Numbered from the stretch's first letter, positions 1-10,475 are shown. The stretch is 64,000 bases of DNA from Psychrobacter frigidicola (GCF_007997305.1 NZ_VORZ01000001.1:1178001-1242000); one strand, 5' to 3'. The notes: generated from the sequence alone by a model not told the origin. Numbers and translations are program-made.

Positions 1-319
1 TCGCGATTTTAGACGACTCACCATTTTTAGCAGCTTGAGGCTGTATCATAACAGGCGCAGTCATACTGATTTTACTACTGCTACCACTCTTAGCCTTATT
101 ATTACCGAAGATATAATCTGCTAAAGTCTTGAATCCTTGACGACTGGCAGTATCTTGATCACCAGTAACCCACGTTTGAGCGACAATTTGCGCATCATAA
201 CGACGCAGTTCAAAGTCTGCACTTTTTACCAATATTGTATAATTAGGTTCTTCGGTAGCCATAGCAACTCCTGGTATGAATAATAGAATGCCGAGTGAGA
301 GATAAGTTGCGGTCTTCAT
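1..319 (-). CDS. SOUL-family haem-binding protein, secreted, 5' part only
   Basis: The reading frame begins at an ATG at 317-319, preceded on the minus strand by a GGAGG ribosome site, and runs off the left edge after about 106 codons. The first 21 residues form a signal peptide (hydrophobic stretch, then PGVAMA and TEEPNY), so the product is exported, probably to the periplasm. After it come an LRRYDAQIVAQT segment and SKISMTAPVMIQ, which match the start of SOUL haem-binding domains (compare the family signature of a Ser-Lys-Ile-Ala-Met-Thr-Ala-Pro-Val type). SOUL proteins bind haem or porphyrin; the bacterial role is poorly known. It is divergent from tgt, with a 215-base gap between them. 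The C-terminal half is outside the window, so integrity cannot be judged. Confidence 0.8.
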   Translation of the reverse strand, partial: MKTATYLSLGILLFIPGVAMATEEPNYTILVKSADFELRRYDAQIVAQTWVTGDQDTASRQGFKTLADYIFGNNKAKSGSSSKISMTAPVMIQPQAAKNGESSKIA

Positions 320-501
320 ATTTTGCCTCCGCAGGCAGACATTAGGGTTTAACGGCTAATTTATGTTTAGCAAATCAGTTATTCACTTTATCAATCAAAT
401 GATTGTAATGTCTATATCTTTTAGTGAGTAGCAAACTCCTAGGATTTGAAAGCTATCTAAATATCTGCGCCCAAAAAATTGCCTAGCAATGCTATAATTA
501 G

Positions 502-1686
<1,185 letters not shown>

Positions 1687-1714
1687 TTTTTCTCAACCCT
1701 TGCACCACTTTCAT

Positions 1715-1759
1715 GGTAATAAAAAAGGCTTAAGAAACTCTTAAGCTTTTTTTATTACC
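1715..1759. terminator. bidirectional intrinsic terminator between tgt and the NSS small subunit
   Basis: A nearly perfect inverted repeat reads GGTAATAAAAAA-GGCTTAAGA, loop AAC, TCTTAAGC-TTTTTTTATTACC. The A tract on one side and T tract on the other let it stop transcription from tgt (plus strand) and from the converging NSS operon (minus strand, which ends at 1787). Confidence 0.85.
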
Positions 1760-1786
1760 AGCAGATAGCTATTAGCTATGCGTTAA

Positions 1787-1915
1787 TTATAAATCATGGT
1801 CTAATTGATCTAACGGAATGTCGGGATGTTTGACTAAATGTATAACCGCTAAGACTAGACCGCCCCAAATTAGTAAAATCGATAGTACCATCAATATCAT
1901 TGCTGACGTATTCAT
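1787..1915 (-). CDS. MetS-like small subunit of NSS amino-acid transporter (42 aa)
   Basis: A 42-codon frame starts with the ATG at 1913-1915, whose first base follows the TAA stop of the transporter gene without any gap; the ribosome site is GAGGAG inside the last codons of that gene. The product opens MNTSAMILMVLSILLIWGGL, one membrane segment, followed by a short charged tail with HPDIPLDQLDHDL. This fits the small accessory subunit found after NSS-type methionine/alanine importers (MetS of Corynebacterium MetP-MetS is the described example). Length, motif WGGL, position and translational coupling all agree; the exact substrate is not deducible. Confidence 0.82.
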   Translation of the reverse strand: MNTSAMILMVLSILLIWGGLVLAVIHLVKHPDIPLDQLDHDL

Positions 1916-3400
1916 TTATATCTCCTCGTTTTTACCTTTGAGAGCACTGAGTAATAAAGCGCCTAATGCAAATATAACCACAATACCCCAACCAAATATT
2001 AACTGAGTCATCATTGGATAATCACCATAGCCCTCCGTTAATAGGGACTTTAAAGTCAATACCAATGCAACTAATAAAGAGATTGGCGTCACAATAGTGA
2101 GCATAAACACCCAAGTCTTACCCAGCTTGATACTAGAGATACGATTTACATGACTAATGAGCTCTGGTAATACTGAACGATTCAGCCAAGTAATCCATAC
2201 AATGGATAAGAGCGCGCCCACGACAATACCAATATTATTAGCAAAATTATCAATAATATCCACGAAGGTAATCGCATTTTTTGTAGAGAATAAAGCAATA
2301 GATATTACAGCACAAGTTCCGCCTATTATCGTTACTGCTTTATTACGTGACCAGCCAAACTTGTCTTTAAAGGCAGCAATAGGCACCTCTAAAATACTAA
2401 TGATTGAGGTAATACCGGCAATCACTAAAGAGCCAAAGAATAAAAAGCCCACGATATCACCACTACTACCCAAACTAGATATCAGCTTAGGAAACGCAAT
2501 AAATGCCAGACCAATGCCACTACCAACCACTTCAGAGATGGGAACCCCTGTCGCTTGCGCCATAAATCCTAAGGCCGCGAACACACCAATACCAGCTAAT
2601 ATCTCAAACGAAGAGTTCGCAAGTCCGACAACCAGACCCGAAGCCGTTAAGTTTGCATTCGGTTTTAAGTAAGAGGCAAACGTCAACATAATACCAAAGC
2701 CGATAGACAATGAGAAAAATATATGTCCGTAAGCGGCGAGCCACACTTTAGGATCGGTCATAGCACCCCAGTTAGGCGTGAAAAAGGCATTTAAACCGTC
2801 GACTGCACCCGGCAACCGTAGTGACTGAAAAACAAGTCCTAAAAACATAATCAGCAGTAGAGGAATAAAAATTCTGTTTGCAAACTCTACGCCTTTTTTG
2901 ATACCACCATACAAGATAGTCAACGCTAATGCCCAAACGACTACTAAACCGATGAATAACTTCGGTACAAATACAAACTCTAAATTATCTGCATTCTGAA
3001 GATAGGTATTAAAAAAGAAAGCCTCAGTATCATCGCCCCATTGTTGACCTAATGAGAATATCATAAAGTTACCGGCCCAACTCAAGACACTCGCGTAGTA
3101 GATAGCAACCACTGAACATACTAATACCTGCCACCAACCAATGGACTCTGCAGACTTGACCATACGTTTGTAGGCTATAGGAGCGCCACCACGATATTTT
3201 TGTCCGACAATATAGTCTAAAAATAATAACGGTAGACCTGCTGTGACTAAAGCGATGAGATAAGGTATTAGAAACGCACCGCCACCATTTTCATAAGCCA
3301 CATAGGGAAACCGCCAAATATTCCCAAGCCCTATGGCGGAACCAACGGCTGCTAGAATAAACCCTGATCTGCTAGACCAATTTTCTCTAGGTGCTGCCAC
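1916..3400 (-). CDS. sodium-dependent amino-acid symporter of the NSS/SNF family
   Basis: The 494-residue protein shows the neurotransmitter:sodium symporter signature near the N-terminus: RSGFILAAVGSAIGLGNIWR, then FPYVAYENGGGAFLIPYL, which form TM1 and the start of TM2 and carry sodium and substrate contacts in this family. About 11-12 hydrophobic segments follow. I place the start at a GTG (3398-3400) because AAGGAG lies six bases upstream. The gene is followed directly by a 42-codon small subunit, the arrangement known for methionine/alanine importers of this family, so import of a neutral amino acid is a reasonable inference. The operon ends at the shared terminator before tgt. Substrate and stoichiometry cannot be read from sequence. 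Confidence 0.9.
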   Translation of the reverse strand: MAAPRENWSSRSGFILAAVGSAIGLGNIWRFPYVAYENGGGAFLIPYLIALVTAGLPLLFLDYIVGQKYRGGAPIAYKRMVKSAESIGWWQVLVCSVVAIYYASVLSWAGNFMIFSLGQQWGDDTEAFFFNTYLQNADNLEFVFVPKLFIGLVVVWALALTILYGGIKKGVEFANRIFIPLLLIMFLGLVFQSLRLPGAVDGLNAFFTPNWGAMTDPKVWLAAYGHIFFSLSIGFGIMLTFASYLKPNANLTASGLVVGLANSSFEILAGIGVFAALGFMAQATGVPISEVVGSGIGLAFIAFPKLISSLGSSGDIVGFLFFGSLVIAGITSIISILEVPIAAFKDKFGWSRNKAVTIIGGTCAVISIALFSTKNAITFVDIIDNFANNIGIVVGALLSIVWITWLNRSVLPELISHVNRISSIKLGKTWVFMLTIVTPISLLVALVLTLKSLLTEGYGDYPMMTQLIFGWGIVVIFALGALLLSALKGKNEEI

Positions 3401-3596
3401 AAAACACTCCTTAAAAATACAGTTGAAAAATGATTAAGACTGACATGTAGAAAATTCTGGATGAGTGAATATGCGACAATATCTGTATTATTCAGAATTA
3501 AAATTGATATTAACATCAGAGTAAGGTGGTTAAACCTCACTCTATACAATCAGTAAGTTTCTGTTAACTTGTTATAAATGTCAAGACTATAGAAGA

Positions 3597-3626
3597 AAAA
3601 AGCCATAACTATTAGTTATGGCTTTT
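3597..3626 (-). terminator. intrinsic terminator after lpxA
   Basis: The stem AGCCATAACT / AGTTATGGCT has a three-base loop and is extended by A/T pairs. On the minus strand it is followed by TTTTTTCTTC. It lies 60 bases after the lpxA stop and marks the end of the envelope gene cluster. The rest of the 3401-3685 gap shows no gene. Confidence 0.8.
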
Positions 3627-3685
3627 AAGATTATAAATGCTAGGAGAGTATTATTAAGTATATAAAAAAATCTAGATAGTAAGTA

Positions 3686-4465
3686 TTAGCGTACAACACC
3701 GCGCTTGCTATGCTGTAGTGAATCAATAAGTAGCTGAATTTTTGGCTCTTTAAACAGCAGATCTTCTTGTAATATAATAAGTGCTTGCGCGGTGGTCATG
3801 CCAGATCTAAATATAGTTAAATACCCTTTACGCAGAACATTAATGGTATCAGCTGACCACTCTTTTCGGTGCATTCCTTCAATATTGAGTCCAAGCGCAC
3901 GGGCAGGATTTCCAGATACCATAGTGAAAGCGGCCACATCTTTTAAAATTAAACTAGCGCCGCCGATTAAGCTATAGTCATCTACCCGGCAAAACTGGTG
4001 AATGCCTGAGTTACCGCCGATAATAATATGGTTGCCAATAGAGACATGCCCTGCAATACCGGCATTGTTAGCAATGACATTATGATTGCCAATAGTACAA
4101 TCATGGGCAATATGAGTATTGACCATCAGCAAATTATGACTGCCAATCTTGGTTAAACCCTTATCTTGAGTGGTACCACGGTGCAGGCTACAAGCTTCAC
4201 GAATGGTATTATAATCGCCAATCTCAAGCCAAGTGCGCTCTCCTGCATATTTCAAATCTTGCGGGTCTTCACCAATGCTAGAAAACTGATAAAACTGATT
4301 GTGCTGACCGATTCGAGTAAATCTTGTCACTACTACATGCCGGTGCAAGATGGTATGCGCGCCAATCGTTACCTCATCACCAACGATACAATACGGACCA
4401 ATAACTGCGCTGTCATCAATCACAGCGGACGGTGAGATGAGTGCTGTAGGGTGAATCTGACTCAT
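3686..4465 (-). CDS. lpxA: UDP-N-acetylglucosamine acyltransferase
   Basis: LpxA transfers a 3-hydroxyacyl chain from ACP to O-3 of UDP-GlcNAc, the first step of lipid A synthesis, in the cytoplasm. The 259-residue protein (262 in E. coli) is a left-handed beta-helix of hexapeptide repeats through about residue 190, with the catalytic His at 121 in NTHIAHDC and HQFCR at 156-160. The position that acts as chain-length ruler in E. coli (Gly173) corresponds here to the second Gly of IGGASL, Gly169. The C-terminal helical part ends SKRGVVR, like other LpxA proteins. It is the last gene of the lpxD-fabZ-lpxA group; lpxB, often next, is not here. Confidence 0.97.
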   Translation of the reverse strand: MSQIHPTALISPSAVIDDSAVIGPYCIVGDEVTIGAHTILHRHVVVTRFTRIGQHNQFYQFSSIGEDPQDLKYAGERTWLEIGDYNTIREACSLHRGTTQDKGLTKIGSHNLLMVNTHIAHDCTIGNHNVIANNAGIAGHVSIGNHIIIGGNSGIHQFCRVDDYSLIGGASLILKDVAAFTMVSGNPARALGLNIEGMHRKEWSADTINVLRKGYLTIFRSGMTTAQALIILQEDLLFKEPKIQLLIDSLQHSKRGVVR

Positions 4466-4580
4466 AATGCAGGCCTTTGTATCATTGGATGCAAATAAAT
4501 GGTAAAAATTACGTTTGGTTAAGCAGTCATACGTTGACAGCTAGTGACCCTAATTATTGCTAATCAGAATGGCTATTAGC

Positions 4581-5096
4581 TTATTGCTGCTGCTCTTGGC
4601 GAGCAATCATAACTTGCGCACTGGCAGCAAGCTCGTCTTCGACGTGTACTGTACAGTCAAACTTATAAATACCATGTCTTTGCATGACCGCTTTGGCACG
4701 AATAATAAGCTGATCACCAGGAATGACTCGGCGCTTAAAACGTACTTTATCTACCCCTGCAAATAAATATAAATAACCATCTTCTGCGGTTAATCCAGCA
4801 CTGATAAATCCCAATACCCCTGATACTTGCGCCATCGCTTCTACCATCAAAACCCCTGGCATGATTGGCTCATCGGGAAAATGACCATTAAAGAATTCTT
4901 CATTGATAGTAACGTTTTTGATACCAGTAATGCACTCACCCGGTTTACAAGCCGTGATTTTATCCACCAACATAAAGGGATAACGGTGCGGCAAATAATG
5001 CTTGAGCGTATGGTAAGTCAGTGGCAAGGTCAGCCCTTGCTCAGATAAGGTTTCGATGTCTTTATCAGTTAAGGTATCAATATCAGTGGCGCTCAT
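4581..5096 (-). CDS. fabZ: 3-hydroxyacyl-ACP dehydratase FabZ
   Basis: FabZ dehydrates (R)-3-hydroxyacyl-ACP in type II fatty acid synthesis and competes with LpxA and LpxD for the same substrates, which explains its place between them. The hot-dog fold signature is complete: LPHRYPFMLVD, then the catalytic His72 in FFNGHFPDEPIMPG and Glu86 in VLMVEAMAQ. At 171 residues it is some 20 longer than E. coli FabZ because of an acidic N-terminal extension (ATDIDTLTDKDIETLSEQ), which could be partly an upstream start, although the ATG at 5096 is the only good candidate. Gaps of 103 and 115 bases separate it from lpxD and lpxA. Confidence 0.96.
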   Translation of the reverse strand: MSATDIDTLTDKDIETLSEQGLTLPLTYHTLKHYLPHRYPFMLVDKITACKPGECITGIKNVTINEEFFNGHFPDEPIMPGVLMVEAMAQVSGVLGFISAGLTAEDGYLYLFAGVDKVRFKRRVIPGDQLIIRAKAVMQRHGIYKFDCTVHVEDELAASAQVMIARQEQQQ

Positions 5097-5199
5097 AACG
5101 GGGCTTCCTTGCTGTTGTTGCGGGCTATTAATAATGTTATATAATAAATATTATCTGTTTGCTTAATAGAAACTGTACTTGTTACTTACTTTGTATGGG

Positions 5200-6216
5200 C
5201 TAGTCATTACCAAGCTGACGAAAGCGTACGGCCGCACGTCGCCACTTAGCGGTTGGCATTGCTGCTGTTCCTGAAGAATAAGAACCGGCTGTCTTAATAG
5301 ATTTAGTCACCATTGTCATGCCTGATAAAGTCACATCATCTGTAATCTCAATATGACCATTAATGCCGACTGCGCCGCCAATAATACAACGTTTGCCAAT
5401 GATGGTACTACCTGCAATACCCGTTTTAGCAGCAATGGCAGTACCATCACCAATACGCACGTTATGCGCTATTTGTACGAGATTATCAATAATAACATGA
5501 TTGCCAATAACGGTATCATCGATTGCCCCACGGTCAACACAGGTATGGGTACCAATACGGACATGATTGCCAATAATGACGCGACCAAGTTGAGCAATGC
5601 GCACCCACCCACTGGAACTTGGGTCTCGCGTTGGTGCAAAACCAAAGCCTTCAGCACCGATACTCACCCCCGCGTGTAACCGCACATAATTACCAATAAC
5701 ACAATCATAGGCAATCGTTACATGGGATTTGATAAGGGCATCTGTGCCGATATTAGCATGTGCCTCAATAACGACATGAGCGTCCATTCGGCTACGCGCA
5801 CCAATTTGTACGTATTCACCAATGACACAATAAGGGCCAATGCTCACCTCTTCAGCAATAATAGCCGTAGCCGCCACTACAGCTGTCGGATGAATGCAAC
5901 CGGTAGGGCTATCAGGCACAAACAGTTGACTGCCGCTAGCATAGGCCAAGTAGGGAGTAGCAACTACCAGCGCGATAGACGTCGCCGGGACTTGCTCTCG
6001 GTAAGGCGCAGTGACTAGCACTGCTGCTGCCTGACTGCTCGGTAAGCTAGATATATAATGTGGATCAGCCAAAAAGCTCATCTGCATACAATCAGCATCC
6101 GTTAAGCTACCGACGCCCGCCAAGCGGGTACGCAGCTGTTCAGCGCTCAGCTCAGATTTATTTAATACTGGCTGATGCTGCTCAATTTGGGTAATAAGTT
6201 GCTCAATCGTTATCAT
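5200..6216 (-). CDS. lpxD: UDP-3-O-(3-hydroxyacyl)glucosamine N-acyltransferase
   Basis: LpxD adds the second 3-hydroxyacyl chain, to the 2-amino group of the UDP-3-O-acyl-glucosamine made after LpxA and LpxC. The 338-residue protein has an N-terminal uridine-binding domain to about residue 105, a long run of hexapeptide repeats (for example [15 protein letters not shown] and [15 protein letters not shown]), and the catalytic His251 in [12 protein letters not shown]. The C-terminus, [12 protein letters not shown], is the usual helical tail. Upstream it is separated from bamA by 140 bases with two hairpins instead of the skp gene commonly found there. Confidence 0.97.
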   Translation of the reverse strand: MITIEQLITQIEQHQPVLNKSELSAEQLRTRLAGVGSLTDADCMQMSFLADPHYISSLPSSQAAAVLVTAPYREQVPATSIALVVATPYLAYASGSQLFVPDSPTGCIHPTAVVAATAIIAEEVSIGPYCVIGEYVQIGARSRMDAHVVIEAHANIGTDALIKSHVTIAYDCVIGNYVRLHAGVSIGAEGFGFAPTRDPSSSGWVRIAQLGRVIIGNHVRIGTHTCVDRGAIDDTVIGNHVIIDNLVQIAHNVRIGDGTAIAAKTGIAGSTIIGKRCIIGGAVGINGHIEITDDVTLSGMTMVTKSIKTAGSYSSGTAAMPTAKWRRAAVRFRQLGND

Positions 6217-6253
6217 AATTCAAATTAGTATGCGTTATAAAATAAAACGGACA

Positions 6254-6325
6254 CCAAGCTAAAAATCTAGCTTGGCAACCATTGAGAATTTCATCCTATT
6301 GCGCTCAATCTAAAAGATTGAGCGC
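6254..6325. repeat. two adjacent hairpins in the bamA-lpxD gap
   Basis: Two perfect inverted repeats occupy the short gap: CCAAGCTA / TAGCTTGG at 6254-6275 with a six-base loop, and GCGCTCAATCT / AGATTGAGCGC at 6301-6325 with loop AAA. Neither has a clear T tract on the minus strand. The second begins 33 bases after the bamA stop, so it may act as a 3'-end processing or attenuating hairpin between bamA and lpxD. Confidence 0.6.
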
Positions 6326-6357
6326 AGTTGCAATAAGCTAAACCAGAACTTAATAAA

Positions 6358-8787
6358 TTAAAACGTGCTACCAATCTGGAATTGCACTTTCTCAGTTTCA
6401 TCACCTTCTTTATCACCGATAGGTACAGCATAACTGAGTGATATCGGTCCAATTGGGGTATACCAAGTAATACCTGCACCTGCACTAAAGCGTAATTTAT
6501 TATCTTGTGTGAGCAGTTTTATACCGGTGTCCTTGCCGCTGACAGGATCAATAAAAGTACGGTCTTCTTTATCTGTGGTATCAAATACTTGACCACCTTC
6601 AGCAAATATAACGGGACGCACTTGATCAGCCCAATCGCCTTTAAAAGGCATCGGTAATATTAACTCACTACCAAAGCTAACTAAGGCGTTCCCACCGACT
6701 TCTTCATCTTGCAGACGGTCAAAAGTGTCATCGACGGCATCATAGTAGCTTTTAGATCTAGGGCCAAGGGTTGACGCTTCATAACCACGAACAGAACCAT
6801 ACCCGCCGGCATAGAAGTTTTCATAAAATGGTAAATCATTACCATAACCGAGCTTAGTATAGCCACGTGCTACCCAGTCTTTATAGAAAGGATAATAGAC
6901 GTTACCACGGTAAATAAGTTTTTGGTAACTGGCATCACCAAGTCCAACAGTCGCATCAACGGTATGACTCATACCTTTAGTTGGGAATACAGGACGATCG
7001 AGGGTACTGTAGTCCCAGCCTAATAAAAGATTATAGGTGCTATAGTCATTTTTGAAACCAGCTCCCCCAATAATATCTTCACCCTTATCGTTTTTATAGC
7101 TTTCAAACGAACCGCCATCATCGATCAGCTGTTGGACGTTTGACACGCCAAGCCGTCTACCACCTCGAACTGAAGTATTATCAATATTAAGACCGGCACT
7201 AACACGCTTAGTCTCATCAACCGGATAGCTATAGTTCAGCGTACCACCATAGGAGTCAGTAACATAGTTACTGACGTTACGATCATCATATTTGGTCTCA
7301 CGATAGTAAGCACTAAGACCTTGTGAGACGCCGTTTTCAGTAAAATAAGGATCGGTATAACCTAAACTATAAGAGTCTCGAGTCTCTGAACGTGATAGTG
7401 CCGCTTTGACACGGTTACCCGTACCCATAAAGTTGTTTTGAGTCAGATCTAATTGGAATGTCACACCGCCACTCTGTGAGTAACCCGCAGCAATGGTCGA
7501 GCTACCTGAAGGTTGCTCTTCAACTGTATAATTAATATCGATTTGATCAGGCTGATTGGGTACTGGCTTGACATCGACGTTCACACCTTTGAAAAATCCT
7601 GTGCGCATCAGACGCGTGCGTGATAGCTGAATTTTTTCGTTAGAGGCAAGCGCCCCTTCTAGTTGGCGCATTTCACGGCGCAGTACTTCATCTTGAGTGC
7701 GCAAGTTACCACTAAAGTTAATGCGGCGCACATAAATAGGACGTGCAGGATCAATATAGTAGTCAATATCGACGACTTTAGTAACGTCATTAATACGTGG
7801 AACCGGACGAACTTGAGCTAAATAATAACCTTCATTACCATAACGACTTTTTAGCGCAGCGGTCGTTGCATCGAGCTTAGCTTGTGAATATTGCTCGTTG
7901 GATGCAAAAGTCACTAACTTTCTAAGCTCATCATTATCAAACTTGGGCTGACCTAAGAAGTTGATATCACCGAACTGATATTTCTCCCCTTCAGTTACGC
8001 TAATTTCGATAAATACACTGCGCTTGTCTTCACTAATATTAAGCACTGCATTATCGACGTTAAAGCGAACATACCCTTCATTTTGATACAGCGCTTTTAA
8101 ATTCTCTAAACTTGCCGCTAGTTTTTCTTTAGCATAGCGGTCAGATTTAGATAAAAGGCGCGTCCATGAGGATTCTTTTACTGCAAAGACGTCTCTGATT
8201 TGCGAGTCACTAAAGTGTTTGTTACCGATTATATTGATATCGACTACTTTGGCAGGCTTACCTTCAATGAAGCGCACGTCCAATTTGACTCGGTTACCAT
8301 CAAGTAGCGTCTGGTCGACTTCAATATTACTATTGTAATAGCCTTGGCTGATGTATTGCTGCTGCAGTTCATTAGCAACACCTTGTAGTGTTGACTGCTT
8401 AAGCACAGCACCTACAGACAACCCTGCATTTCTTAACCCTTGCTCTAACCCTTCTTTTGGAATAAGTTTGTTACCATCAAAGTTCACCTCGATGATAACC
8501 GGACGCTCAACCACTTCAAAACGCAGCTGGTTACCTTCAACGCGGCTTTGAATATTAGCAAAGTTGTCGGTGGCATAAAGCGCTTTGATACTAGCGGCAA
8601 GGGTTGCGTCTGTGACCGTATCCCCTACTGAAATAGGTAATACTGGGTAGAGGCTATCAGCGGTTAGGCGCTGTAGTCCTGAAAAGCCAATATCTGTTAC
8701 TACAAAGTTTGCCGCTTGCGCAGGCATACTCATCATTGCTACCACTAACGGCAACCCAGCCGCGCTCATAAATAAAGGCGTACGCAT
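6358..8787 (-). CDS. bamA: outer membrane protein assembly factor BamA
   Basis: BamA is the central barrel of the BAM complex, which folds and inserts beta-barrel proteins in the outer membrane. A signal peptide ends at MPAQA, followed by five POTRA repeats to about residue 420 and a C-terminal barrel. The conserved VRGYEAS lid-loop motif (VRGF type) and the C-terminal Phe of QFQIGSTF, the outer-membrane insertion signal, are present. The length of 809 residues matches E. coli BamA (810). I prefer the ATG at 8785-8787; a GTG two codons upstream is possible. It follows rseP, the sigma-E pathway protease, after a 263-base gap in which I see no gene. Confidence 0.97.
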   Translation of the reverse strand: MRTPLFMSAAGLPLVVAMMSMPAQAANFVVTDIGFSGLQRLTADSLYPVLPISVGDTVTDATLAASIKALYATDNFANIQSRVEGNQLRFEVVERPVIIEVNFDGNKLIPKEGLEQGLRNAGLSVGAVLKQSTLQGVANELQQQYISQGYYNSNIEVDQTLLDGNRVKLDVRFIEGKPAKVVDINIIGNKHFSDSQIRDVFAVKESSWTRLLSKSDRYAKEKLAASLENLKALYQNEGYVRFNVDNAVLNISEDKRSVFIEISVTEGEKYQFGDINFLGQPKFDNDELRKLVTFASNEQYSQAKLDATTAALKSRYGNEGYYLAQVRPVPRINDVTKVVDIDYYIDPARPIYVRRINFSGNLRTQDEVLRREMRQLEGALASNEKIQLSRTRLMRTGFFKGVNVDVKPVPNQPDQIDINYTVEEQPSGSSTIAAGYSQSGGVTFQLDLTQNNFMGTGNRVKAALSRSETRDSYSLGYTDPYFTENGVSQGLSAYYRETKYDDRNVSNYVTDSYGGTLNYSYPVDETKRVSAGLNIDNTSVRGGRRLGVSNVQQLIDDGGSFESYKNDKGEDIIGGAGFKNDYSTYNLLLGWDYSTLDRPVFPTKGMSHTVDATVGLGDASYQKLIYRGNVYYPFYKDWVARGYTKLGYGNDLPFYENFYAGGYGSVRGYEASTLGPRSKSYYDAVDDTFDRLQDEEVGGNALVSFGSELILPMPFKGDWADQVRPVIFAEGGQVFDTTDKEDRTFIDPVSGKDTGIKLLTQDNKLRFSAGAGITWYTPIGPISLSYAVPIGDKEGDETEKVQFQIGSTF

Positions 8788-9050
8788 AAACACTATCCGT
8801 CAATAAAAAACTTGCTTAAGTTAAGGTAAAAAGCCCATATTGTCCCGCCCAATCGGTTCGTAGCTCTTAGCTCGATCATAGGGAACTCAGAACACTTTAT
8901 ATAAAACGTATCATAAAATAAACTAAAAATTACCATTAGTATAGTAGCAACGCTTTAACCAAGTCAGTATATCACCTGCATAATCAGGGCACTATCCCTG
9001 TCGAGACGTTAGCGTAGCGCATCTTACTCTGTTAGACGGGTATCACGCAA

Positions 9051-10427
9051 TCAAAATAGCCGACTGATATCATTACCAATTGCTAACACCATGAAACCTG
9101 CCAGCAAGAGTAGACCGATATTTAACCCTATCATCTGTACCCCTTCTGACAAAGGTTTACCACGAATCAGCTCGATAAGATAATAAACAATGTGACCGCC
9201 ATCCAATACTGGAATAGGTAATAAGTTCAATACAGCTAAACTTAGACTTATTAAAGCGGCAGTCGATAGCACCATCTCCCAGCTAATATCAAAACTTTGC
9301 TTGGTTACCTTTGCAATAGTAATAGGCCCAGATAAATTTTCAAGCCCAATCACACCTGACAGCATCTTTCCCATCGAGCTGACTGTCATGACTGCCAGCT
9401 GCTCAGTTTTCTCAAACGATTTAACCAACGCCTCACTGGCGCCATATACTACCGTAGTTTTATAGGCCTCAGGAATGACAATCTCAGATTGTGCAACCAT
9501 CGCACCAATCTGACCATAAACGTTGCCTAAAGTGTCTTTCTTACCTTGCGGCATAATTTGTAGTTGTACCGGTTTATCAGCCCGTAGCACGGTAAAATTT
9601 AACAGCACCTCAGGACTATCACGGATAATTCGGGTAGCGCTAATCCAGTCGGTTATTGGCGTGTCATTAATCGCTGTAATCTGATCTCCGGCCTTTAACC
9701 CTTGGCGCAGAGCCGCTCCATCAGCGGACAACTCACCGATGATAGGAGCAATTTCTGGCTGCCAAGGTAGCATGCCAAAGCTCGTTAACGCATCTCTACC
9801 TTGCGCATCCCCTTGCATGAAGCGCGTTACTGGGGCTTGGTAGGTAGTTAAATTATCAGTGGGCGTTACAGCTGATTGCAGGGTAACGCTGACATTGTCC
9901 GTCTCCCCCATACGCCCGGCAAGACGATAGTTAATCGCCTCCCAAGTTTGTACGTTATGGCCATCAATAGCGACGATTTTGTCACCCGCTGGCAATTGAG
10001 CCATCGCTGCTGGACTGTCCGGTAATACTTGACCTATGGTCGTTGCTAACTGCTCTGATGGGGTCATGAACAATACCCAAAACAACACAATCGCAATGAT
10101 AAAGTTCATGATCGGGCCAGCAGCCACAATAGCAATTTTCTTTAGTGGATGCTGGCGATTAAATGCCAAATGTTGCTCATGCTCAGCCACTTCGCCTTCA
10201 CGCTCATCCAGCATTTTAACGTAGCCGCCAAGCGGCAATGCTGAGATACGATAATCAATGCCGCTACGCTTACTGGTCCAACCGGCAAGCTTAGGACCAA
10301 AGCCAATAGAATAGGTCAGTACCTTAACACCACACAGTCTGGCTACGATAAAGTGACCCCACTCGTGCAGGGCAATTAGCGGCCCTAATACAAAAATTGC
10401 CGCCAATAGCGTTAATAAGAATGTCAT
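9051..10427 (-). CDS. rseP: site-2 zinc metalloprotease RseP
   Basis: RseP cuts the anti-sigma factor RseA and remnant signal peptides within the inner membrane. The active-site HEWGH (His21, Glu22, His25) lies in the first membrane segment and the second metal motif, LPIPVLDGGHIVYY, near the C-terminus. Two PDZ domains occupy the periplasmic middle part (about residues 115-310). The protein has 458 residues, 450 in E. coli. Its place directly between dxr (48-base gap) and bamA is the standard arrangement. It may serve the envelope stress response that also supplies BamA. Confidence 0.96.
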   Translation of the reverse strand: MTFLLTLLAAIFVLGPLIALHEWGHFIVARLCGVKVLTYSIGFGPKLAGWTSKRSGIDYRISALPLGGYVKMLDEREGEVAEHEQHLAFNRQHPLKKIAIVAAGPIMNFIIAIVLFWVLFMTPSEQLATTIGQVLPDSPAAMAQLPAGDKIVAIDGHNVQTWEAINYRLAGRMGETDNVSVTLQSAVTPTDNLTTYQAPVTRFMQGDAQGRDALTSFGMLPWQPEIAPIIGELSADGAALRQGLKAGDQITAINDTPITDWISATRIIRDSPEVLLNFTVLRADKPVQLQIMPQGKKDTLGNVYGQIGAMVAQSEIVIPEAYKTTVVYGASEALVKSFEKTEQLAVMTVSSMGKMLSGVIGLENLSGPITIAKVTKQSFDISWEMVLSTAALISLSLAVLNLLPIPVLDGGHIVYYLIELIRGKPLSEGVQMIGLNIGLLLLAGFMVLAIGNDISRLF

Positions 10428-10475
10428 TACCTTTTCTCACTTAGGTTGCTATAGGTTAAGTTGTACTAAATTCAG

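Noticed and set aside
392-405. Palindrome CAATCA-AA-TGATTG between the SOUL gene and tgt
   Set aside because: Too short and AT-rich to call an operator without matching sites elsewhere.
2157-2672. 171-codon open frame on the plus strand
   Set aside because: It lies wholly antisense to the NSS transporter, lacks a ribosome site and has no recognisable domain; it is a shadow of the conserved gene.
5353-6018. Two open frames on the plus strand opposite lpxD, rich in Asn and Thr
   Set aside because: The repeating Asn/Thr pattern is the reverse reading of the hexapeptide repeats of LpxD, not a separate gene.
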